Shown here in pieces: positions 9,895 to 18,975 of a DNA stretch of 54,724 bases. The DNA lies in NCBI GenBank assembly GCA_016282745.1, contig JAEELL010000008.1:1-54724 (forward strand), written 5' to 3'. Both the position numbers and the translations under genes were made by a program. The notes under the pieces were generated by a model. That model did no database searches and had not been told where the DNA came from. It saw nothing but the letters and a program-made list of their open reading frames with translations. The stretch comes from Lachnospiraceae bacterium (GTDB taxonomy: Bacteria; Bacillota; Clostridia; Lachnospirales; Lachnospiraceae). Position 1 is the stretch's first letter; each line of letters opens with the position of its first letter.

Positions 9895-9923
9895 TTTACA
9901 AGAGGCCAAAAAAAAGGTATGAT
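9895..9923 (+). promoter_or_regulatory. Promoter of the SPKTG surface-protein gene
   Basis: TTTACA at 9895-9900, a 17-nt spacer, and TATGAT at 9918-9923. Only 42 nt separate it from the ATG at 9966. The surface protein therefore has its own promoter, separate from the sortase operon. Confidence 0.65.
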
Positions 9924-9965
9924 ATTACTATATTGGAATTTAGTATTCTTAGGAGGTATGAATAA

Positions 9966-10631
9966 ATGAGAAAGAAATTATTAGTTGCTTTTTCTATAGC
10001 AGTTTTAACAATGACAACATCTGTTATGGGCGCACCTGTAGTTAGTGCAGCTGAAACAACTACCGTTCCAAGTAAGACAGAAGCACCAATCGCTGATATC
10101 AAGATTGGTGATAACACAGTTACAACTGATGGAAAGACAGAGATAAAGGTTCCTGGTGGTACTGTTACAGTTGATGACGGTAGAATTCAGGTTGGTGATA
10201 CAATCACACTTACAATCAATCCTGAAGCCGGAAAGAAACTTACAGACTGGGGTATCACTGGTGATTACACTCCTATCGAGGGAGATAAAACTTCAACAAC
10301 AATCAAAATCAGAGTAAATGGTAACATCTCAATCAATCCTAAATTTGCAGATGCATCTGTTGAAACAACAACTGCTTCAGAAGCTAACGCTCCTACAGTT
10401 GCTCCAACAACTGCAACTACAAGTGATGATGAAGATTTTGATGACGATGAAGATTTTGATGATGAAGATGACGATGAAGATGATGGCGATGACGAATCTG
10501 ATGATTCATACAAGGGTGATACAGATGGTTCTACAAAGTCTCCAAAGACAGGTCTTCCTGTTGGAGCTGTAGCAGCAATCTTACTTGCATCATCAGGCGC
10601 TGCACTTTCACTTAGAAAGAAAGAAGACTAA
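9966..10631 (+). CDS. Sortase-anchored surface protein (SPKTG) with acidic wall-spanning stretch
   Basis: 221 residues, preceded by an almost ideal AGGAGGT site. A signal peptide (1-29, ending VVSAA) leads into a ~100-residue beta-rich domain (30-130) with 'VGDTITLTINPEAGKKLTDW', similar to bacterial beta-repeat (Flg_new/InlB_B-like) modules. A Thr/Ala linker and a run of almost pure Asp/Glu (153-180) follow. The C-terminal sorting signal is complete: SPKTG at 192-196, a hydrophobic helix, and the RKKED tail. The acidic run may span the wall or bind Ca2+ or cationic partners, which is inference. It is probably the substrate of the nearby sortase. The ligand is unknown. Confidence 0.9.
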   Translation: MRKKLLVAFSIAVLTMTTSVMGAPVVSAAETTTVPSKTEAPIADIKIGDNTVTTDGKTEIKVPGGTVTVDDGRIQVGDTITLTINPEAGKKLTDWGITGDYTPIEGDKTSTTIKIRVNGNISINPKFADASVETTTASEANAPTVAPTTATTSDDEDFDDDEDFDDEDDDEDDGDDESDDSYKGDTDGSTKSPKTGLPVGAVAAILLASSGAALSLRKKED

Positions 10632-10649
10632 TATATAAATATTTTCAAA

Positions 10650-10684
10650 AAAACCACTTGAATTATTTTCAAGTGGTTTTTTTA
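10650..10684 (+). terminator. Rho-independent terminator after the SPKTG gene
   Basis: A 13-bp stem (10650-10662 with 10668-10680, AAAACCACTTGAA) has a short loop and is followed by a T-run. It is canonical. Confidence 0.92.
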
Positions 10685-10767
10685 TTGTATTTTGAGTACA
10701 ATATATATAAGGATTACTATAATTTTAGGCTATATTATTCCAATTATTGAACCGGAGGAACGTTGGC

Positions 10768-11508
10768 ATGAAGAAATCTGCAAGTATAAACAACATTTAC
10801 TTATCTGTTATATACAAGCTTTTTTATCTTGCAATAAACGGATATAGTTTAAAACTACATATTTCTCTTTACAGCGTTGGATATAATATCCATATGTTTA
10901 GTTATTTTACTGTACTAAGCAACCTTCTGTGTTTTCTTATAATTTCATATTACATGATAAGAATTCCTTTTTCATATGTTAAATCAAAAAAAAATAGCGA
11001 AGTCTTTGATTCAACTTCACTATACAGCTACAAATACAGATTTGTAAACGGTATGGCCCTGATGTCAATAATTCTCACCTTTGCGTTATTTCACTTTGTA
11101 ATTGCAAGGTATAAGTATGCCATAGCTGCCAAAGGTTTTCTTGCACTTCCACCAAAAGATTTGTACGCCCATTATCTGGTTCCAATGCTCTTTACTCTGG
11201 ATTGGATACTGTTCACCCCAAAGAAAGGCTATTCAAGAAAAACCCCTCTTCTTTGGCTGATTTATCCTTTAACATATTTTATTTCAATCATGATAAGAAC
11301 TTTTCTACTTCCGAAGCGCTCAATCTTTAAACTGAATACATTCCCATACTTCTTCTTCAATATACAGAAAATGGGAATATATCGTTTTATTGGCATTATT
11401 ATCGCGCTGATGATTGTATTTTTAATTGTTGGATACGCAATTCTTGGAATTGAAAAATATCTAAATAATTTATGTGTTCGTTCGATGCAAAAGCACACTT
11501 CCTCTTAG
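10768..11508 (+). CDS. Pr6Pr-like multi-pass membrane protein
   Basis: 246 residues from the ATG at 10768, which has GGAGG about 9 nt upstream; an upstream TTG lacks a ribosome site. Around six hydrophobic segments are visible, with 'LAINGYSLKLHIS', 'FSYFTVLSNLLCFLII', 'HYLVPMLFTLDWILFTPKKGY' and 'LLWLIYPLTYFISIMIR', the layout of the Pr6Pr family of bacterial six-helix proteins. No function is established for the family. It sits between a sortase substrate and a wall amidase, which hints at an envelope role without proving it. Confidence 0.75.
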   Translation: MKKSASINNIYLSVIYKLFYLAINGYSLKLHISLYSVGYNIHMFSYFTVLSNLLCFLIISYYMIRIPFSYVKSKKNSEVFDSTSLYSYKYRFVNGMALMSIILTFALFHFVIARYKYAIAAKGFLALPPKDLYAHYLVPMLFTLDWILFTPKKGYSRKTPLLWLIYPLTYFISIMIRTFLLPKRSIFKLNTFPYFFFNIQKMGIYRFIGIIIALMIVFLIVGYAILGIEKYLNNLCVRSMQKHTSS

Positions 11509-11557
11509 CACATATGTGCTTTAAGTGGGAGTTATCTCACATCTGACACAATTGAAT

Positions 11558-12448
11558 CTAAGGATTACTTTCATTGTCTTCAAAAAATTTAATGACAGCT
11601 TTTGATATGGCTAATGCATAGGAATTAACCGACTCATCAAAATAAACATTATCCCTCTTATTAGTCATATACCCCATTTCCACAAGGGCTGCGGGCATTT
11701 TTGTTTTTCCAACCACAGTATAATTCTCCTTTGAATCAGTAGCCGAACCAGGACTTATAGGATTGACATTCATTCTTCCTGCCCGCTCAAGGTAATACTT
11801 CAGATTATTTCCCAAAGCACAATCCTCTTCTTCCTGCAGAAAATTAATATATATATCAATTCCGTTTGTTTCCTTAGAACTTGGCAGACTGTTTCTGTGA
11901 ATTGAAATCAACATATCCGCATTTGCTTTGTTTGCCATTTTTGCCCGCTGCTTAGGTGTAAGAAATGTATCGTCCTCTCTTGTCATCATAACCTTTATAC
12001 CATTCATTTCAAGGTATTTTTTAACCTGTTTTGCAATGATAAGTGTTTCTTCTTTTTCTACTCTGTCCTTAGTCATTGCCCCCGGATCTTTGCCTCCATG
12101 TCCCGCATCTATACAAACCAGTAATTCCTTCTTTTCTTCTATCTCATTTTTCTCCGGAAAATAAAGATAATCTAATGATGCATCTTTGATTACCTGCATG
12201 GAATGGTCAATATCTCCAATATTTAATTTTACAATAATAATAACAGACATTATCAGGCACACTACTGCCACAACACATCTTATAAGACCTCTCTTCTTCA
12301 CTTTTTCTTTCTTTGAAGATTGCCTATTACCACTTTTCACATCAGAATTACTATTTCTTTCTATACTTTTTCTTTCTATTTTTTTACCTTTTCTGATACT
12401 TTTCATTCGTACACGTATACCTCTTAATATGATTCGATAATCGCACAC
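11558..12448 (-). CDS. N-acetylmuramoyl-L-alanine amidase (Amidase_3), membrane-anchored
   Basis: 296 residues. A basic N-terminal segment and one membrane helix (about 53-72) anchor a zinc amidase of the Amidase_3/CwlM type. Zinc and catalytic motifs are visible: 'LLVCIDAGHGGKDPGAM' (His), 'EKEETLIIAKQVKKYL' (Glu), 'DMLISIHRNS' (His) and 'AALVEMGYMTN' (Glu). It would cut the amide bond between MurNAc and the L-Ala of the stem peptide. The start is uncertain: the GTG at 12448 has GGAG 10 nt upstream, while the ATG at 12406 has only a distant AAGAGG. It lies convergent to the preceding membrane-protein gene. Confidence 0.9.
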   Translation of the reverse strand: MCDYRIILRGIRVRMKSIRKGKKIERKSIERNSNSDVKSGNRQSSKKEKVKKRGLIRCVVAVVCLIMSVIIIVKLNIGDIDHSMQVIKDASLDYLYFPEKNEIEEKKELLVCIDAGHGGKDPGAMTKDRVEKEETLIIAKQVKKYLEMNGIKVMMTREDDTFLTPKQRAKMANKANADMLISIHRNSLPSSKETNGIDIYINFLQEEEDCALGNNLKYYLERAGRMNVNPISPGSATDSKENYTVVGKTKMPAALVEMGYMTNKRDNVYFDESVNSYALAISKAVIKFFEDNESNP

Positions 12449-12562
12449 AACTTAGTCTCCATGTGCTTTACTCAGGATGCTATATCTCATTCGCGATTGT
12501 ACTTCCACTGAAACAGGTTTGTTTTTTACTCACCTTATAGAAGCGGATTCTTCTCCGGCTGA

Positions 12563-12610
12563 GATATAATTAACCCCGGCAGGATATTCCCTACCAGGGT
12601 TAATTATATC
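12563..12610. repeat. Perfect 14-bp inverted repeat with structured loop
   Basis: Arms at 12563-12576 and 12597-12610 (GATATAATTAACCC and its complement) are perfect. The 20-nt loop can extend the stem through GG/CC and AGG/CCT pairs. It lies in the 263-bp spacer between the YhgE-like gene start side and the amidase gene. No T-run follows on either strand, so it is not a standard terminator. Confidence 0.6.
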
Positions 12611-12711
12611 AAATCAATTCTTTGTGGTCTATGAATGATTTTTTAAGATACATTAATGTTTTTATAATTCCATTTTTTCAATTTTTTTTATTGAAGTACT
12701 ATTTATTTGCT

Positions 12712-15285
12712 CTATTTAGATACTCCCTCTGTCTTTATAATGAATTTGACTGATGTAATCATTCCTTCTTCTGCATCTGAATAAATAGTGTATTCGTCAT
12801 TTGCAGCGACAAGTGCATTAATTCTTCTTACAAGACTCTTTACATCACCATTATATGACTCAATAAGTTTGTCTATTGCTTTCTCATTGAAGTCTTTCAT
12901 GCCACCTTCCAACTGATTTGCCCCTGAACTTAATTCTTTCAATCCTTCATTAATCTTGTCAGTACCATCTGCCAGTTCATCCACTCCGTCATTCAGTTTC
13001 TTGTTATTAGACACAAGTTTTTTGCTGCCTTTATATAACTGCTTAATACCTTTTTTGAGTGCAGGTATGTTTTTATCCAATTCATTTATACCATTGTTTA
13101 CCGGTACAACTGCCTTATTATAGAGTGTTTCCATTCCTGTCTTGTATGTGCCTGTTCCTTCAGATAACGAATTTGCTCCGTCTGCAAGGGCATTAATTCC
13201 TGTTCCTAATGTTCCAACTCCCGATTTGAGATTTGAAGTTCCATCCTTCAGTGTATCTGTTCCACTCTTTAATGCTGTTGCGCCATTATACAATTGAACT
13301 GCTCCCTCTGATGCGCTCTTTGTCCCGGCAGTTAATGATTCTGCTCCTTTAACAAGCTTTCCTGCACCTTCGTCTACTGCTTTTGCTCCATCCGCAACCT
13401 GTTTTGCTCCGTCAACTAATTGTTTCATCTCATCTGTCTTTCCACTTAACTGTCCGGATACCTGTGACATGGCATCAAGTGCCGTTACAGCTTCTGTAAG
13501 GGAATTAAGCTGACCGTTTATTGTTACAAGCATTTTTGCAGCACTCTGTGCATCAGTAACACCATAAGGAGCAAGTGCACTGTAGTCATCTGTTGCTATT
13601 GACTGTACAAGCAATGTCTGCATGCTTTCTGCATTTGCCTTAGCTGCCTTTGCTTCATCAAGATTATTAATTCCAAGAGCCTGTAATTTCTGCAAAATAG
13701 CATTTGACTTTGTCGCCATGGTCTGTCCCATAGTATTAATACTTCCAACCATCTGCTCAACTCCTGAGCTAACAGCTGCTGCACCATTGCTAAGTGGTGA
13801 TGTACCTTTTGACAATTCTTCCAATCCGGTCTTTAAGGTATTTGCTCCTGTATCCAGAGTTGAAAGTCCTTCTTTAAGGTTTCCGATTCCATCTGCCAGT
13901 GTTCCCGCTCCGGTCTTTAACGATTCTGCTCCTGTGTCTAACTGTGTGACTCCGTTAGATAATGTTTTAGTTCCCTCTTTTACCTTCTTTGCTCCTTTAT
14001 TTAATTCTGATGCTCCGCTTGATATCGAATTAATCCCTCCGCGAAGACTCTTCTCATTATCCTTGTCTCCAAAGTTGTCATATATTGCATTTATTCCTGT
14101 CTTAAGTCCCGTCACACCTTTAGCTAATGTAGGGACTGATTTGTTAACTTTTCCAATACCTGATTTAACTTCACCTGCTCCTTCTGTATAAGCTTTGATT
14201 CCTGATTTCAAATCAATCATTCCATTTCTAAACGGATCAAATTTATCATAAAGCGTATCAATTCCATCTGCAAGTTTTCCTGAACCATCAACTAATTTGT
14301 CTGTTGAATCACTGAGTAAATCTATCTTTTCATCCACTCCTGACAAATCAATCTTTCCAACATCAATTCCCAAATCATTACTTATTACAGTCAGTGCCAT
14401 AGTAGTTGAAAAATCTTTCACATCTGCTGAAATCTCAAAATACTCAGGAATATCCCCGGCATCAAAATCAGCATCCGAAACTTTAAGGCTCTCCTTTAAT
14501 CCAGGCAATGCCATACCCACAACAATTGTATTGCTTCCCTCAGACATTACCTTTGCATTTACGGCATCAATATTACTGAATTTGCTGTTAAGAATCATTC
14601 CGGTAGCTACAACAAAAGGAACGTATACCTCTTCCTTATTGCCATCAATCTCAGTTTCTACTTTCTTATTATTTTCATAATCATATCTGATTGTAATTCT
14701 TCCACTCTTACCTGCAATCTCATCAGCACTCATTTCCCTGCCATCAAGAAAATACTTAACCTTTACACTTACCGGTAACTCCTTATCTGATTTTCCCTGA
14801 TAATAAATGTCTTTTCCCTCTGATTCAATTGTAACTTCATTACCGTTCTGAGAGATTTTTTCATTTCCTTCAACATTCTCAATATCCTTTAAATCAGACT
14901 TATCTTTAATAGTACCTTTCTTGCCGTGTGCATTAATCTTATCACTGACAATTATCTTGTTTGGATTTCCTGCGCTGTCAGTAACAACATAAACTGACTC
15001 TTCCTTATCTGCAACCTTTGAGTCCACACTGATTGATCCCTTAACTACATCTTCTAACTTGCCGGCATCATTCAAATTTTCTGCATCATTTGAATTGCCC
15101 GCGTCATTTGTTGCATCTCCTGCTTCATTATTATTTTCAGTAACAACGTTGTCTTCTCCTGCAACCCTCCAGGTATTTCCGGCAAATTCATAGGTGCCAA
15201 CCAGTGCTGCTATCATAGTAAGTGCAACTGCACTTCTGTAAACATTCCTTGCATTTATAAAATCTCTGTTAATATTCTTTCTCAT
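12712..15285 (-). CDS. YhgE/Pip-like secreted repeat protein, partner of the MMPL transporter
   Basis: 857 residues with GGAGGA before the ATG. An N-terminal hydrophobic segment (about 15-35) suggests export. The first ~300 residues form a beta-rich region ('SVKVKYFLDGREMSADEIAGKSGRI'). Residues ~310-820 are a long array of Gly-containing heptad/undecad repeats of the form L-x-x-G-x-x-x-L-x-x-G-A-x-x-L, the X-X12-X pattern typical of YhgE/Pip-like proteins and likely to form an extended coiled rod outside the membrane. The short C-terminal 'MITSVKFIIKT' has no obvious membrane helix. It lies 106 nt downstream of the MMPL gene in the same direction, so the two probably work as one export or envelope complex. 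The cargo is unknown. Confidence 0.75.
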   Translation of the reverse strand: MRKNINRDFINARNVYRSAVALTMIAALVGTYEFAGNTWRVAGEDNVVTENNNEAGDATNDAGNSNDAENLNDAGKLEDVVKGSISVDSKVADKEESVYVVTDSAGNPNKIIVSDKINAHGKKGTIKDKSDLKDIENVEGNEKISQNGNEVTIESEGKDIYYQGKSDKELPVSVKVKYFLDGREMSADEIAGKSGRITIRYDYENNKKVETEIDGNKEEVYVPFVVATGMILNSKFSNIDAVNAKVMSEGSNTIVVGMALPGLKESLKVSDADFDAGDIPEYFEISADVKDFSTTMALTVISNDLGIDVGKIDLSGVDEKIDLLSDSTDKLVDGSGKLADGIDTLYDKFDPFRNGMIDLKSGIKAYTEGAGEVKSGIGKVNKSVPTLAKGVTGLKTGINAIYDNFGDKDNEKSLRGGINSISSGASELNKGAKKVKEGTKTLSNGVTQLDTGAESLKTGAGTLADGIGNLKEGLSTLDTGANTLKTGLEELSKGTSPLSNGAAAVSSGVEQMVGSINTMGQTMATKSNAILQKLQALGINNLDEAKAAKANAESMQTLLVQSIATDDYSALAPYGVTDAQSAAKMLVTINGQLNSLTEAVTALDAMSQVSGQLSGKTDEMKQLVDGAKQVADGAKAVDEGAGKLVKGAESLTAGTKSASEGAVQLYNGATALKSGTDTLKDGTSNLKSGVGTLGTGINALADGANSLSEGTGTYKTGMETLYNKAVVPVNNGINELDKNIPALKKGIKQLYKGSKKLVSNNKKLNDGVDELADGTDKINEGLKELSSGANQLEGGMKDFNEKAIDKLIESYNGDVKSLVRRINALVAANDEYTIYSDAEEGMITSVKFIIKTEGVSK

Positions 15286-15391
15286 CTCATATTCCTCCTT
15301 CTACATCGCTCAATATTTATATCAATCTATTTTTATCAGCTAAATCGTTTATTAACCCATTGCTCTGTGTTGTATGACTTCTATTTATAAA

Positions 15392-17470
15392 TCACTTCAC
15401 TTTTTCAAATCCCATACTTGTTTTGATAATCACTTTATCAAACACATTAAGCATTGCAGGAAGTATAAAAATAACAACAATCATACTTACGATTGCACCT
15501 CTTGACATCAATCCGCAAAGGGAACTAATCATGTCAACGTTGGAGTATATTCCCACTCCAAAGGTTGCTGCAAAGAAACTTAGGGCACTTACGATTACAG
15601 ATTGGATTGATCCCTGCAATGCAGTCTGTATTGCCTCTTTCTTTCCGGCACCTGATGTTCTTGCAATCTTGTATTTATTTGTCATTAATATTGCATAATC
15701 TACTGTTGCACCTAACTGGATAGTTCCAATTACTATTGAGGCGATAAACGGAAGCGTCGTATCCGTATAATATGCCAATCCCATGTTGATAAATATTGCA
15801 AACTCGATAACCGATACAAGAATTACCGGAAGAGAAATCGATTTGAATACAACTAATATTATCAAGAATACCAATGCAATAGATACGATACTAACTACCT
15901 TGAAATCCTTTGCCGTTATATCAATCAAATCTTTTGTACAAGGTGCCTCGCCAATCAACATGGCTGAATCGTCATATTTCTTAATTATCTTATTAATTGT
16001 TGTACACTGTTTATTTACCTCATCTGAGGCAACCTGATATTCAGACGAAATCATTATCATCTCAACATCATCATTCTCCACTTTTTCTAGTGCATCATCT
16101 GGAAGAATATCTTTTGGAATGACAGGACTTACAATTGTATCAGCACCAAGAACCGCCTTTACTCCGGGAACCTTTTTAATTTCTTCTTCCATATCCGCCG
16201 ACTGTTTCTGTGACAGACTGCTGTCAGCAATTACTATATGAACTGCATTTGTATTAAAGTTTTCTTCAAGTTCCTTATTTGCAACTATACTGTCAAGAGT
16301 CTTTGGAAGTGAACCAACCAAATCATAATATACATTGTAATGAGTGTAGCCCCACAGTGCAGGAACAAGTATTACAACAAATAATACAACAAAGGCTATT
16401 GCGTGATTAGCTATAAATTTGCCGATAAATCCCATATCAGGAATTATTGCTCTGTGTCTTGTTTTTTGAACTATCTTATCAAAGGCCAAAATCATGGACG
16501 GAAGTATCGTTACGCAGCCTATTACGCCAAATACTACACCTTTTGCCATTACACTACCAAGATCAAGTCCCAGTGTAAAACTCATAAAACAAAGAGCAAT
16601 AAAACCTGCCACCGTTGTTATTGAACTTCCAAAAACAGAAACTATCGTCTTGTTTATTGCAGTTGCCATCGCCTCTTTTTTGTCACCATCAGGATGCAAA
16701 TCTGTTTCTTCCTCGTAACTGTGCCACAGGAATATTGAATAATCCATTGTTACTCCAAGTTGGAGCACCGCCGTCAGAGCCTGCGTAAGATATGATATCT
16801 CACCTTTTATAAAATTAGTTCCAAGATTATACACAATAGCCATTCCGATACTGAGAAGGAAGAAAATCGGAACTGCTGCAGAATCCATAGTAAGCTGCAA
16901 TACTATTGTGGAAAGAATAACTGCAACTATTACATATACAGGTATTTCCTTTTCTACCAAATCTTTTATGTCAGTAACAATTGCTGACATTCCACTGATG
17001 TAACAGTTCTTATTTGCCACCTTTCTCAATTCCTTGACTGCATTCATAGTCTCGTCTGCAGATAATGATGTGTCATAAAGTGCAACCATCAGGGTTGAAT
17101 CTTTATCTTTGTTAATGAAAAAGTCGTGAACCTTATCAGGTAACATATCCATAGGAATAGACAAATCAGCGATAGAGTCATACCAGAGAATCTTCTTCAC
17201 ATGATCAACCTTTTCCATTTCCTTTTTCATTGCGGAAACATCTTTGTTATCCATCCCCTCAACAACACACATTGAGAAACCGCCGGTTCCAAATTCATCA
17301 AGAAGTACATCCTGTCCTTTCATTGTCTCAATATCCTTCGGTAAATATGAGAGAATATCATAATTAATTCTTGTATTCAGGAATCCTATAGCTGATGGAA
17401 TTAAAAGTAAAACCGACACAATTAAAATGATATATCTCATCTTTACTACAATCTTTCCCAAACCATTCAT
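15392..17470 (-). CDS. MMPL/RND-family membrane transporter
   Basis: 692 residues, with GAGGTG before the ATG. There are two tandem halves, each with one membrane helix, a large extracellular loop and five more helices, which is the RND/MMPL fold. Visible family marks are 'QLGVTMDYSIFLWHSYEEE' and its duplicate 'QLGATVDYAILMTNKYK', where the acidic residue within the helix serves proton coupling. In Firmicutes such pairs of MMPL plus a Gly-repeat protein sit under a TetR-type regulator, as here. The likely cargo is lipid, lipopeptide or a hydrophobic toxic compound; this is inference from the family. Confidence 0.9.
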   Translation of the reverse strand: MNGLGKIVVKMRYIILIVSVLLLIPSAIGFLNTRINYDILSYLPKDIETMKGQDVLLDEFGTGGFSMCVVEGMDNKDVSAMKKEMEKVDHVKKILWYDSIADLSIPMDMLPDKVHDFFINKDKDSTLMVALYDTSLSADETMNAVKELRKVANKNCYISGMSAIVTDIKDLVEKEIPVYVIVAVILSTIVLQLTMDSAAVPIFFLLSIGMAIVYNLGTNFIKGEISYLTQALTAVLQLGVTMDYSIFLWHSYEEETDLHPDGDKKEAMATAINKTIVSVFGSSITTVAGFIALCFMSFTLGLDLGSVMAKGVVFGVIGCVTILPSMILAFDKIVQKTRHRAIIPDMGFIGKFIANHAIAFVVLFVVILVPALWGYTHYNVYYDLVGSLPKTLDSIVANKELEENFNTNAVHIVIADSSLSQKQSADMEEEIKKVPGVKAVLGADTIVSPVIPKDILPDDALEKVENDDVEMIMISSEYQVASDEVNKQCTTINKIIKKYDDSAMLIGEAPCTKDLIDITAKDFKVVSIVSIALVFLIILVVFKSISLPVILVSVIEFAIFINMGLAYYTDTTLPFIASIVIGTIQLGATVDYAILMTNKYKIARTSGAGKKEAIQTALQGSIQSVIVSALSFFAATFGVGIYSNVDMISSLCGLMSRGAIVSMIVVIFILPAMLNVFDKVIIKTSMGFEKVK

Positions 17471-17569
17471 ACATTAACACCTCGCTATTCTTATTTGTTT
17501 TTCTTCAATGTTATAATAGTAAAAAAAAGATTTAAACGACATAATCAATGATTCAAATGCGTCATAAAA

Positions 17570-17600
17570 AAAAGACATATCGCGTGATATGTCTTTTTTA
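17570..17600. terminator. Bidirectional-looking terminator below the TetR-type gene
   Basis: A perfect 12-bp stem (17570-17581 with 17586-17597, AAAAGACATATC) and a GCGT loop, with A-runs and T-runs on the two flanks. It separates the regulator gene from the transporter promoter region. Confidence 0.9.
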
Positions 17601-17625
17601 GATAAACATTTAATATATATAGTAA

Positions 17626-18192
17626 TCATTCATTGAATAGAAAGTCATTGATATTCTTTGTCATAAAATACTCGTGAATATGTACAATATCCTGTGGGGA
17701 CACTTCAAATCCGCCCTCTATCCACTCTTTAACGATATATATAACCATCTTTGAGTAATACTTTGCAATACGCTCAGGAGTAATCCAAACGTACTCAGAA
17801 GGACTGCTCCAGTTTCCATTGGTCTCCATTACATTTAAAATAATATCTTTCAACTGTCTCTCTGCCATAACCTCAAAAGAATCCTGACCTTCAATCTTTG
17901 AAATCTTGCTAAATATTACTTTATTGTTCTCAATGGTAGTAAGCACCAACAAAATAGCTTCCGACCATAATTTATTCTGAATCAGTGGTTGGATAGGTTT
18001 TAACAAATCCTCACTAATGATATATTCTACCAACTGATATTTGTCCTGGAAATGATTATAAAAAGTTGTTCTTATAACTCCGGCGTTATCAGTTATCTGC
18101 TTGATAGTTATCTTGTTTATAGGATTGGTTAATACTAATTCCAGAAAACTGTCCGCCAGTACTCTGCTCATATCATATTTTTGTTTTGGCAT
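17626..18192 (-). CDS. TetR/AcrR family transcriptional regulator
   Basis: 188 residues, with GGAG 6 nt before the ATG. The N-terminal helix-turn-helix is clear: 'LVLTNPINKITIKQITDNAGVIRTTFYNHFQDKYQLVEYI' carries the TetR recognition helix 'RTTFYNHFQDK'. The C-terminal ligand-binding half ('LLVLTTIENNKVIFSKI', 'MVIYIVKEWIEGGF') resembles the DhaS/TetR_C_8 type. It most probably controls the MMPL/YhgE-like operon downstream and itself. A perfect palindrome at 18260-18271 overlaps its likely -35 box. Confidence 0.9.
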   Translation of the reverse strand: MPKQKYDMSRVLADSFLELVLTNPINKITIKQITDNAGVIRTTFYNHFQDKYQLVEYIISEDLLKPIQPLIQNKLWSEAILLVLTTIENNKVIFSKISKIEGQDSFEVMAERQLKDIILNVMETNGNWSSPSEYVWITPERIAKYYSKMVIYIVKEWIEGGFEVSPQDIVHIHEYFMTKNINDFLFNE

Positions 18193-18238
18193 AAATGTCT
18201 CCTTTTTTACATTTGGCAGATTACTACCTTATTCTAGT

Positions 18239-18299
18239 ATTATATCAGTAATATTTCATAATGTATACATTTTGGAATAATTGACAATCGGCGTATAAT
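18239..18299. promoter_or_regulatory. Divergent tetR/luxS promoter region with a 12-bp palindrome
   Basis: The plus-strand luxS promoter is TTTGGA (18271-18276), a 17-nt spacer and TATAAT (18294-18299). A minus-strand promoter for the regulator gene fits TATACA (18262-18267) and TATAAT (18239-18244), again with 17 nt between. The perfect palindrome AATGTATACATT (18260-18271) covers the regulator's -35 box and touches the luxS -35 box, so it is a candidate TetR-type operator. Confidence 0.6.
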
Positions 18300-18347
18300 A
18301 ATGTAATTTAAAAAAGGTAATTACACGAAAAAAGATTGGAGATTTAA

Positions 18348-18827
18348 ATGGAAAAGATAGCAAGTTTTACAGTTAATCACTTAGATTTATTATCAGGAAT
18401 ATATGTATCGAGAAAAGATTATGTCGGAGACAATGTTATAACAACATTTGATCTTAGAATGACTCGCCCAAACAAGGAACCGGTTATGAATACTGCAGAA
18501 ATTCACACTGTTGAGCATTTGGGGGCAACTTTCTTAAGAAATCACAAGGAATATGCTTCAAAGACAGTTTACTTTGGTCCGATGGGATGTCGAACAGGAT
18601 TCTATATGATTCTTGCGGGAGATTACGAATCTAAAGATGTTGTAGTTCTCGTAACGGAAATGTTTGAATTTATCAGAGATTATGAGGGAGATGTTCCCGG
18701 AGCCAGCCCAAGGGATTGTGGAAATTACCTTGATCTCAATCTTCCAATGGCAAAATTTATTGCTAAGAGATATCTCGATAACACACTCTATATGATAGAA
18801 GAAAAGAATTTAATATATCCTCAGTAA
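18348..18827 (+). CDS. luxS: S-ribosylhomocysteine lyase
   Basis: 159 residues, with GGAG before the ATG. LuxS splits S-ribosylhomocysteine into homocysteine and DPD, the precursor of AI-2. The metal site is complete: His53 and His57 in 'HTVEH' with catalytic Glu56, and Cys124 in 'SPRDCGNYLDLNL'. The second catalytic residue Cys81 is in 'GPMGCRTGFY'. It recycles the product of SAM-dependent methylation, so its homocysteine feeds the metE/metF genes elsewhere in this window. It is a monocistronic gene with its own promoter and terminator. Confidence 0.97.
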   Translation: MEKIASFTVNHLDLLSGIYVSRKDYVGDNVITTFDLRMTRPNKEPVMNTAEIHTVEHLGATFLRNHKEYASKTVYFGPMGCRTGFYMILAGDYESKDVVVLVTEMFEFIRDYEGDVPGASPRDCGNYLDLNLPMAKFIAKRYLDNTLYMIEEKNLIYPQ

Positions 18828-18834
18828 AAAATAT

Positions 18835-18872
18835 CGCCAATCGTTGGTTTTATATCATCGATTGGCGTTTTT
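18835..18872 (+). terminator. Rho-independent terminator of luxS
   Basis: A 9-bp stem, CGCCAATCG at 18835-18843 and its complement at 18859-18867, is followed by a T-run. It begins 8 nt after the stop codon. Confidence 0.88.
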
Positions 18873-18975
18873 ATATATTTTATATATTTTATACATTTTA
18901 TATATTTTATTTTTTTGTTTATTGATAGTTTCGGTAAAATATTTTTCATCTACAACTTTGATAAAATAATATTCA

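Noticed and set aside
10265-10513. Minus-strand Ser-rich ORF opposite the acidic run
   Set aside because: It is the reverse frame of the Asp/Glu codons of the SPKTG protein and has no start signal.
13622-14191. Plus-strand 189-residue ORF opposite the YhgE-like gene
   Set aside because: It is the mirror of the Gly/Leu repeat codons and has no family motif or ribosome site.
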